Below are positions 1-5,581 of a stretch of DNA of 5,581 bases, one piece after another (the stretch's first letter is position 1; the number at the start of each line of letters is the position of its first letter). The stretch spans positions 1 to 5,581 of the forward strand of contig JADFNT010000131.1 in the NCBI GenBank assembly GCA_022563215.1, given 5' to 3'. The position numbers and the translations under genes are program-made. Origin of the DNA: Pseudomonadota bacterium. Lineage in GTDB: Bacteria > Pseudomonadota > Alphaproteobacteria > Rhodospirillales > Casp-alpha2. The notes beneath the pieces were generated by a model, which saw only the letters and a list, made by a program, of their open reading frames with translations, was not told the origin of the DNA and ran no database searches.

Positions 1-66
1 AATTATATACCCCATAAATCAATTGCAGTCAATTAATTGAGTGAAAGTGATTGATGGGTAAAGCGG
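1..66. other. AT-rich intergenic flank with a 12-bp palindrome
   Basis: This stretch lies beyond the 3' end of the asparaginase gene and is far richer in A and T than the rest of the window. It contains the perfect palindrome TCAATTAATTGA at 29-40, flanked by ATCAAT at 18-23 and its inverted copy ATTGAT at 50-55. There is no GC stem followed by a T-run in either direction, so I do not call it a terminator. It may be the promoter or operator region of a gene to the left of the window, or simply an AT-rich spacer. I see no coding sequence in it. Confidence 0.4.
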
Positions 67-1080
67 CTAACCCGCCCAGCCTTCTTCCATGCGGATTTCG
101 CCGACGGGTTCGCCCTTGGCATTGAGGACCGGGGTTTCCAGGAACCCCGCCAGCGCGACTTTCGCCTCATCATCGAGGACGCCCAGGTGATCGAGGATCG
201 CCGCCATCGCCACCTGGGCGGCGCGCCTGGCCCCGTCGTCGATCTTCACCGCCACCCCCAGCCCGAGCCCGGGCAGGATTGCCCCGTGCATGCCCTCGGC
301 CCCGGTCTTTACGGCGAAGGCGCCGTTCGCGGCCTCCATGGCGATGGTGTCGAAACGGCCCCGGCCGCCGACCAGCAAGGGATTGGACATCATCGCAGCG
401 ACGATCCGCCTGGCGGCGTTGGCGCGGCCGGCTTCCAGGCCGCTTGTATCGGCCATGCGGGCCATCGCCCGGGCCATCGCCGACAAGGGCATGCCGAAGA
501 CGGGAATGCCGCAGCCGTCGGTGCCTTCGGGGGCCTGGCTCAGATCGGCACCACCCATGTCGGTCAAAATCGCCCGCAGGCGTTGCTGCACCGGGTGGCC
601 GGGCCGGGTGTAGCCCGCCGTCTCCTCGCCCAGGTGTATGGCCGTGGTCAGCATGCCGACGTGCTTGCCCGAACAGTTGTTGTCGGCCGCGCCCGGGCTT
701 TCGCCGGCCCGCACTCTTGCCTTGGCGGTCTCGGGGTCGAGCGGCTCATGGGCACCGCATTCCAGGTCATCGGCGCCGAGGCCGATCCTCTCGAGCCAGG
801 CAAGGATCGCTTCCGTGTGTTGCGGCTGGCCAACGTGGGAAGCGGATGCCAGCGCCAGTTCGGCGTCGGTGACGGCGAAGGCTTCCGCCGCCCCGGTTTC
901 GACCAGGGCCAGGGCCTGCAATGGCTTGATCGCCGAGCGCGGATAGACGGTGCGCTCGATTTCGCCCCAGGCGTGGACGGCTTTTCCCTTGGCGTCGATG
1001 ACCACGGCGGCGCCCCGATGGCGGCTTTCGACCATGCCCCCCCGGGTGACTTCGACGGTTAACGGATTTCTGGCGGCCAT
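67..1080 (-). CDS. L-asparaginase, Asparaginase_II (Rhizobium etli ReAV-type) family
   Basis: Predicted to hydrolyse L-asparagine to aspartate and ammonia, probably in the cytoplasm because no signal peptide is visible. The 337-residue product is full length for the Asparaginase_II family (PF06089), which is unrelated in fold to the E. coli AnsA/AnsB enzymes and resembles serine-beta-lactamase-like proteins. Residues matching those described for R. etli ReAV are all present with small offsets: Ser49 and Lys52 in RSAIKPLQ, Ser81 in ASASH, Cys136 and Lys139 in NNCSGKH, Cys190 in GTDGCGIP, and Lys258 in FAVKTGAEG. The two Cys and Lys139 would hold the zinc ion and the Ser-Lys pairs would be catalytic. 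The ATG at 1078-1080 gives the family's usual N-terminus shortly before VTRGGMVESRHRG; the upstream Shine-Dalgarno is weak. The stop is TAG at 67-69. It is divergent from the IalB-family gene across a 52-bp spacer. Family assignment is firm; asparagine as the substrate is inferred from the family. No symbol is given because ansA is used for different enzyme families. Confidence 0.93.
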   Translation of the reverse strand: MAARNPLTVEVTRGGMVESRHRGAAVVIDAKGKAVHAWGEIERTVYPRSAIKPLQALALVETGAAEAFAVTDAELALASASHVGQPQHTEAILAWLERIGLGADDLECGAHEPLDPETAKARVRAGESPGAADNNCSGKHVGMLTTAIHLGEETAGYTRPGHPVQQRLRAILTDMGGADLSQAPEGTDGCGIPVFGMPLSAMARAMARMADTSGLEAGRANAARRIVAAMMSNPLLVGGRGRFDTIAMEAANGAFAVKTGAEGMHGAILPGLGLGVAVKIDDGARRAAQVAMAAILDHLGVLDDEAKVALAGFLETPVLNAKGEPVGEIRMEEGWAG

Positions 1081-1132
1081 CGGCTATCTGTGCCACCGGC
1101 TTCGGTGGTTGGCAAGGGGAGCGGCCCGGATT
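1081..1132. promoter_or_regulatory. Divergent intergenic spacer with inverted repeat (candidate shared promoter/operator)
   Basis: The 52-bp gap between the oppositely oriented asparaginase and IalB-family genes must hold their 5' signals unless the promoters lie inside the coding regions. It contains a perfect 6-bp stem, CCACCG at 1093-1098 and CGGTGG at 1103-1108, around the loop GCTT. The outer arms TGCCA (1091-1095) and TGGCA (1110-1114) can also pair. No convincing -35/-10 pair was found on either strand. The purine run AAGGGGA at 1114-1120 is the likely ribosome binding site of the plus-strand gene, 12 nt from its ATG. Whether the repeat is an operator or an RNA hairpin cannot be told from sequence alone. 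Confidence 0.35.
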
Positions 1133-1669
1133 ATGAATGGGGTCATGAAAATGTTACGCTCGGCAACTATCGCTTTCTCCCTAATCCTCATCGCCGCCAC
1201 GGCCCCAGGCGACGCCCAGGACGCCGTCCCGATCGGCAATTTCGGGGACTGGGAGGCGTACAAGGAATCCGAAGGCGGCAAGGCGGTCTGCTACCTGGGC
1301 TCGCAGCCCAAGAAGGCCAAGGGCAAATACAAAAAACGCGGCGAGACGTATATTCTGGTCACCCACCGCCCGGCGGAAAACAGCCTCAACGTAATCAGCA
1401 TCAAGGCCGGCTATACCTACCAGTCGGGCAGCGAGGTGGACGTGGTCATCGGCGAGACGACGTTCAAGATGTTCACCGACGCCGGCCATGCCTTCGCCTA
1501 TGACTCCAAGACCGACGGCACCATCGTCAAGGCCATGATCCGGGGCATCAGGATGATCATCAAGGGAACGTCCAGCCGCGGCACGCTCACCACCGACACC
1601 TATTCCCTGAAAGGTTTCACCGCCGCCTACAAGGCCATCAACAAGGCGTGCAAGGTGAAGGCCAAGTAG
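1133..1669 (+). CDS. IalB-family (invasion-associated locus B) exported protein
   Basis: A 178-residue protein predicted to be secreted to the periplasm. The N-terminus has Met, Lys and Arg followed by the hydrophobic stretch [14 protein letters not shown] (residues 11-24), with likely cleavage near GDAQ (26-29). The mature part carries the family hallmark FGDW (37-40), a first cysteine in AVCYLG (Cys53), and a second near the C-terminus in NKACK (Cys173), which could form a disulfide. The block [14 protein letters not shown] (76-89) and [16 protein letters not shown] (144-159) resemble alphaproteobacterial proteins annotated as IalB. The name comes from Bartonella erythrocyte invasion; the role in free-living bacteria is unknown and no virulence function should be inferred. 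I chose ATG 1133 because AAGGGGA lies 12 nt upstream; ATG 1145 (174 residues) and ATG 1151 are alternatives. The reading frame stays open upstream to 950, but that part overlaps the asparaginase gene and would bury the signal peptide. glnS follows after 14 bp, suggesting co-transcription. Confidence 0.8.
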   Translation: MNGVMKMLRSATIAFSLILIAATAPGDAQDAVPIGNFGDWEAYKESEGGKAVCYLGSQPKKAKGKYKKRGETYILVTHRPAENSLNVISIKAGYTYQSGSEVDVVIGETTFKMFTDAGHAFAYDSKTDGTIVKAMIRGIRMIIKGTSSRGTLTTDTYSLKGFTAAYKAINKACKVKAK

Positions 1670-1683
1670 GGCCGCCAGACGCC

Positions 1684-3372
<1,689 letters not shown>

Positions 3373-3422
3373 TCTAAGGAGACTGGGCCCCCATATAACA
3401 AAATGAAAAGGACCCTTTCGCC

Positions 3423-3629
3423 ATGCCGTCGCCGCCCCTGCCGCTGAGCCAGATCATGATCCAGCACCCCGAGGTCAATTCCTTCGGCGACCTTCTCGCC
3501 GTCATCCGCTACCGGGCCGAGCATGACGGGCGGTTTTTCCTGGAAATGGACCTGAAGACCGAATACCAGGACACGCCCCGGAACTGGGAAATGCTTATCG
3601 AGGAGGCGTTCTCCTTCGGCGAACGCTGA
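3423..3629 (+). CDS. Small hypothetical protein (68 aa)
   Basis: I do not recognise a family. The 68-residue product is soluble-looking: no signal peptide, no membrane segment and no cysteine. It begins with a Pro-rich stretch (PSPPLPLSQ), followed by a helix-like segment SFGDLLAVIRYRAEHDGR (20-37), a short strand-like FFLEMDL (38-44), then TEYQDTPRNWEMLIEEAFSF (46-65). Support for its being real: AAGGA at 3408-3412 sits 10 nt before the ATG, the codon use matches the GC-rich neighbours, and it follows glnS in the same direction after 50 bp. The ribosome binding site lies in a small inverted repeat, AAAGG (3407-3411) and CCTTT (3414-3418), which may be chance. A weak stem AGTCT (3371-3375) / AGACT (3380-3384) at the glnS stop has no T-run, so read-through from glnS is likely. 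Function unknown. Confidence 0.72.
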   Translation: MPSPPLPLSQIMIQHPEVNSFGDLLAVIRYRAEHDGRFFLEMDLKTEYQDTPRNWEMLIEEAFSFGER

Positions 3630-3652
3630 CTTTTCTCTCCCCCCAAGCCGTC

Positions 3653-3674
3653 TTATCCGGCCCTTATCCGGCCC
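3653..3674. repeat. 11-bp perfect tandem repeat (two copies)
   Basis: The unit TTATCCGGCCC occurs twice head to tail, at 3653-3663 and 3664-3674, starting 23 bp after the stop codon of the small hypothetical gene. Both copies include TTATCC, and the second could act as a poor -35 element for TATACT at 3688-3693. Two copies are too few to tell slippage from a protein-binding site. Confidence 0.7.
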
Positions 3675-3748
3675 TGGGGCGCAGATTTATACTGAAATAC
3701 GCCGTAACATTTCGAAATCCCCCAGTTTCATTGGGAACACATAAGCGG

Positions 3749-3776
3749 TGCAGTATCTGCATACAATAGGATGCAG
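3749..3776. promoter_or_regulatory. Inverted-repeat cluster around a -10-like box (candidate operator)
   Basis: Three related arms occur in 28 bp: TGCAG (3749-3753), CTGCAT (3757-3762) and ATGCAG (3771-3776). The middle arm can pair with either the left arm (3-nt loop TAT) or the right arm (8-nt loop). The TACAAT hexamer at 3762-3767, one mismatch from the sigma-70 -10 consensus, overlaps the end of the middle arm. No good -35 element lies 16-18 bp upstream, so if this is a promoter it may need an activator, with the repeats as its binding site. It lies about 120 bp upstream of the peptide ORF at 3898. Pattern seen directly; role inferred. Confidence 0.3.
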
Positions 3777-3842
3777 CAAGGGAAGGCTACCGTTTTAAAA
3801 TTCTCCGTCTTTACCGATCCAACTTAGGCGGGATTCCGCAGA

Positions 3843-3858
3843 GGATCCAAGGATCCAA
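3843..3858. repeat. 8-bp perfect tandem repeat (two copies)
   Basis: GGATCCAA occurs twice head to tail, at 3843-3850 and 3851-3858, each copy containing the palindrome GGATCC. It would lie in the 5' leader of the small peptide ORF that starts at 3898. The repeat is clear; any function is unknown and slippage is a sufficient explanation. Confidence 0.65.
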
Positions 3859-3897
3859 TACGTTCTCGCCGCGATAAGACCCCATAGGAGCTATTTT

Positions 3898-4011
3898 ATG
3901 TCCGCACGATCAAAGGTTCTGTTCCCCGTCCTTGTCGCCAGCACACTTGCCGTATCGGGCATGGCATTGGCATCGGAAAAGGCCCCCAGCCCGGCTGGCG
4001 GCGGACACTAA
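3898..4011 (+). CDS. Very short exported peptide (37 aa) upstream of the chemoreceptor
   Basis: A short ORF of 37 codons, ATG at 3898 and TAA at 4009-4011. It has one of the best ribosome binding sites in the window, AGGAG at 3886-3890 with a 7-nt spacer. The product has a textbook signal peptide: positive start MSARSK, hydrophobic core VLFPVLVASTLAVSG (7-21), and a type I cleavage site ALA|S after residue 25. Cleavage would leave only the 12 residues SEKAPSPAGGGH. There is no cysteine, so it is not a lipoprotein. It precedes the chemoreceptor gene by 69 bp on the same strand with no terminator between, so the two are probably co-transcribed. Possible roles are a secreted peptide, a translated leader controlling the next gene, or the remnant of a longer periplasmic protein. 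A -1 change of frame just before the stop would add 27 residues and end at 4091. I do not recognise a family. Confidence 0.55.
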   Translation: MSARSKVLFPVLVASTLAVSGMALASEKAPSPAGGGH

Positions 4012-4029
4012 ATCGCGGTTGGGCCGGGC
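3986..4029 (+). promoter_or_regulatory. Two mutually exclusive stem-loops between the peptide ORF and the chemoreceptor gene
   Basis: CCAGC (3986-3990) and GCTGG (3994-3998) form a 5-bp stem around the loop CCG, inside the last codons of the peptide ORF. The overlapping segment GCCCGGC (3989-3995) pairs perfectly over 7 bp with GCCGGGC (4023-4029), downstream of the stop codon. The two structures share bases and cannot form together, and ribosomes finishing the peptide would cover the left arms. That is the geometry of translation-dependent control, but neither stem is followed by a T-run and the chemoreceptor's ribosome binding site (4068-4072) is outside both. In GC-rich DNA such pairings can be chance. 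Confidence 0.25.
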
Positions 4030-4080
4030 AAGTGAAAAAGATCGAAATTCAAGACAATCAGATTACGAAAGGTTCACGTC

Positions 4081-5581
4081 ATGTTGGGTAATGTTAAGGT
4101 TTCTTGGAAAATACTTGGACTCGTCATCATCATGCTGACCGCCGCCATGACGGTGAACGGATACGGCATCTTGCAGTTGCAGAGTATCGACGCCGAGATC
4201 GAGGCGATCGCCGAGCAAGACATCCCGGTGATGGAAAGCATCACCTCGATCACTGTTAACCAGTTAGAACAGGCGATTATGTTGGAACGCGGTCTGTCCA
4301 TCGGCAAGGATCTGGCCACCGATCCGTCCAAGCTTCCGCATTTCATTGAGGTCGAGAAAAAGTTCATCGAGCTCGGGCACAAGGTCGCCGGAGAGTTGAA
4401 GGAAGCGGAGAAGATCTTAGGCGAAGCGGTCAAGGCGGCACAAACGGACGAGGCCCGCCAGGCGTTCGAGCATCTGCTGACGCTGATGGTAAAAATCGAT
4501 GCCGAGCACGAGGAATACGAGCAGTTGGCCGAGCAGACCTTTAAATTGATCGAACGCGGTGAACTATCGAACCCGGGCACGGTCGCCAAGAAGATCGAAC
4601 AACAGGAAGACCAGATCGACCAGGAGCTCGAGGCCGCCTTGAAGGAAATCGAGGAGTTCACCAAGAAATCGGTGAATGCCGCCGAGGAACACGAAAAGCA
4701 GGGTATTAGGATAATGCTCATCGTCAGCGTCGTCTTTTCCGTGGTCGGACTGGGGGTGGCTTTCGTGGTCGTTCGCAGCATCACCAAGCCGATCATCGCC
4801 ATGACCACCACCATGGGCGAGCTTGCCCGTGGCAATATGGAGGTCGAAATTCCGGCCATCGGCCAGAAGGACGAGATCGGCGAGATGGCGGACGCGGTGC
4901 AGGTGTTCCGGGACAACGCCATCGAGGCCGAACGGTTGCGGGGCGAGGCCGAGCAGGCGGCCGAAGCGGAGAAAAAGCATCAACAGACCCAGATCGAGCG
5001 GGGCAAGCGCGTCGACGAGCTTAACGACGCGTTCGAGAAACGGGTCTACAGCGTTCTCGAAACCGTGTCCGGCGCGGCGACGGAAATGCGCGCGACGGCC
5101 GAGTCGATGTCGGCGACCGCCGATCAGACCAGCAACCAGTCGAACAACGTTGCCACCGCCTCCGAGCAGGCGTCGGCCAATGTCCAGACGGTGGCGTCGG
5201 CGACCGAGGAGTTGACCAGTGCGATCCAAGAGATCTCGAGTCAGGTTAACACCTCGACCCGATTCGCAACGGACGCCGTCAACCAGGCCGATGAGACCAA
5301 CCAGCAGATTCAGGGCCTGGTGACCGCCGCCCAGAAGATCGGCGAGGTCGTTTCGTTGATTACCGATGGCGCCGAGCAGACGAATCTGTTGGCGTTGAAC
5401 GCCACCATCGAGGCGGCTCGCGCCGGCGAAGCCGGCAAGGGCTTCGCCGTGGTCGCCAACGAGGTCAAGTCCCTGGCCAGCCAGACGGCCAAGGCGACCG
5501 ATGAGATCGGCGGCCAGATCGGTGCCAGCCAGGCAGCCACCGGAACGGCGGTCGAGTCGGTCACTAAAATTTCCAAGGTGA
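4081..5581 (+). CDS. Methyl-accepting chemotaxis protein, 3'-truncated by the window end
   Basis: Inner-membrane chemoreceptor that would signal through CheW and CheA to the flagellar motor. The frame is open from ATG 4081 (AAAGG at 4068-4072, 8-nt spacer) to the last base, giving 500 residues without a stop. Order: TM1 about 8-32; a periplasmic, almost wholly helical, Glu-rich region about 33-208, consistent with a four-helix-bundle sensor though without a motif that names the ligand; TM2 about 209-231; HAMP about 230-285 with Pro237 and DEIGEM (264-269); a charged coiled coil 280-320; then the signalling domain. Methylation-type sites are SEQ (361-363) and SATEELTS (373-380). The signalling tip [19 protein letters not shown] (432-450) followed by [15 protein letters not shown] is intact. 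The returning helix is only partly in the window, so any C-terminal CheR-tether or haem domain is unseen. The gene follows the tiny exported peptide ORF by 69 bp and probably shares its transcript. Confidence 0.96.
   Translation, partial: MLGNVKVSWKILGLVIIMLTAAMTVNGYGILQLQSIDAEIEAIAEQDIPVMESITSITVNQLEQAIMLERGLSIGKDLATDPSKLPHFIEVEKKFIELGHKVAGELKEAEKILGEAVKAAQTDEARQAFEHLLTLMVKIDAEHEEYEQLAEQTFKLIERGELSNPGTVAKKIEQQEDQIDQELEAALKEIEEFTKKSVNAAEEHEKQGIRIMLIVSVVFSVVGLGVAFVVVRSITKPIIAMTTTMGELARGNMEVEIPAIGQKDEIGEMADAVQVFRDNAIEAERLRGEAEQAAEAEKKHQQTQIERGKRVDELNDAFEKRVYSVLETVSGAATEMRATAESMSATADQTSNQSNNVATASEQASANVQTVASATEELTSAIQEISSQVNTSTRFATDAVNQADETNQQIQGLVTAAQKIGEVVSLITDGAEQTNLLALNATIEAARAGEAGKGFAVVANEVKSLASQTAKATDEIGGQIGASQAATGTAVESVTKISKV

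Larger units (their letters stand above)
3630..3897. other. Non-coding region of lower GC upstream of the peptide-chemoreceptor unit
   Basis: These 268 bp contain no supported gene on either strand and are visibly richer in A and T than the flanking genes. It probably holds the 3' end of the upstream transcript and the promoter of the downstream one. Seen in it are an 11-bp tandem repeat (3653-3674), a TATACT box at 3688-3693 with only a poor -35 candidate (TTATCC at 3664-3669, 18-bp spacing), a weak stem CCCAG/TTGGG (3721-3725 / 3731-3735), an inverted-repeat cluster (3749-3776), the palindrome TTTTAAAA at 3793-3800, a short stem GCGG/CCGC (3828-3831 / 3836-3839), and an 8-bp tandem repeat (3843-3858). 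No rho-independent terminator with a T-run was found. Confidence 0.55.

Noticed and set aside
187..1062. A 291-codon open frame on the plus strand opposite the asparaginase gene
   Set aside because: The translation is rich in Gly, His, Arg and Pro with no motif, and the opposite strand encodes a full conserved family.
950..1132. Upstream extension of the IalB-family gene to an ATG at 950
   Set aside because: It would overlap the asparaginase gene by about 130 bp and add 61 residues before an obvious signal peptide.
1648..1683. GTG at 1648 as the glnS start
   Set aside because: It overlaps the end of the IalB-family gene by 22 bp and adds residues not typical of GlnRS; the ATG at 1684 gives the usual short leader.
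3869..3878. FliA (sigma-28) promoter, from the GCGATAAG string before the peptide ORF
   Set aside because: Only a partial match to GCCGATAA, no TAAA about 15 nt upstream, and it lies too close to the ribosome binding site.
3932..4138. A 68-codon plus-strand frame overlapping the peptide ORF and the chemoreceptor start
   Set aside because: It has no ribosome binding site, its translation is basic and Ser-rich with no protein-like pattern, and it overlaps two better supported genes in another frame.
4074..5229. Long minus-strand frames opposite the chemoreceptor (4074-4922 and 4564-5229)
   Set aside because: Their Ser/Thr- or His/Leu/Gly-rich translations are the mirror of the helical, Glu-rich receptor codons.

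Overview
The base composition (GC-rich, with long spurious antisense reading frames) and the gene set point to an alphaproteobacterium, most plausibly a member of the Rhodospirillales. The clues are a zinc-type asparaginase of the Rhizobium etli kind, an IalB-family exported protein, and a chemoreceptor with the [20 protein letters not shown] type of signalling tip. The assignment is by inference and no ribosomal marker is present.

Layout. Positions 1-66 are an AT-rich flank with a perfect 12-bp palindrome and no gene. A complete asparaginase gene lies on the minus strand (67-1080). Across a 52-bp divergent spacer containing an inverted repeat, a plus-strand gene for a small exported IalB-family protein begins (1133-1669). 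It is followed after only 14 bp by a complete glutaminyl-tRNA synthetase gene, glnS (1684-3372), and after another 50 bp by a 68-residue protein of unknown function (3423-3629). These three plus-strand genes could be one transcript, since no convincing terminator separates them.

A 268-bp non-coding region (3630-3897) of lower GC follows. It holds two short perfect tandem repeats and an operator-like set of inverted repeats around a -10-like TACAAT. It leads into a second plus-strand unit: a very short ORF with a strong ribosome binding site (3898-4011) encoding a signal peptide plus about 12 further residues, then a methyl-accepting chemotaxis protein (from 4081) that is open to the end of the window and therefore 3'-truncated here (500 residues seen). 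The chemoreceptor is the largest feature of the right-hand third.

Functionally, the left part combines amino-acid amide metabolism (asparagine hydrolysis), translation (Gln-tRNA charging) and an envelope protein. These look like ordinary chromosomal neighbours rather than one pathway. The right part is a sensory unit. The most unusual element is the tiny exported peptide ORF directly upstream of the chemoreceptor, with two mutually exclusive stem-loops between its 3' end and the receptor gene. No mobile element, CRISPR array, tRNA or rRNA was seen.
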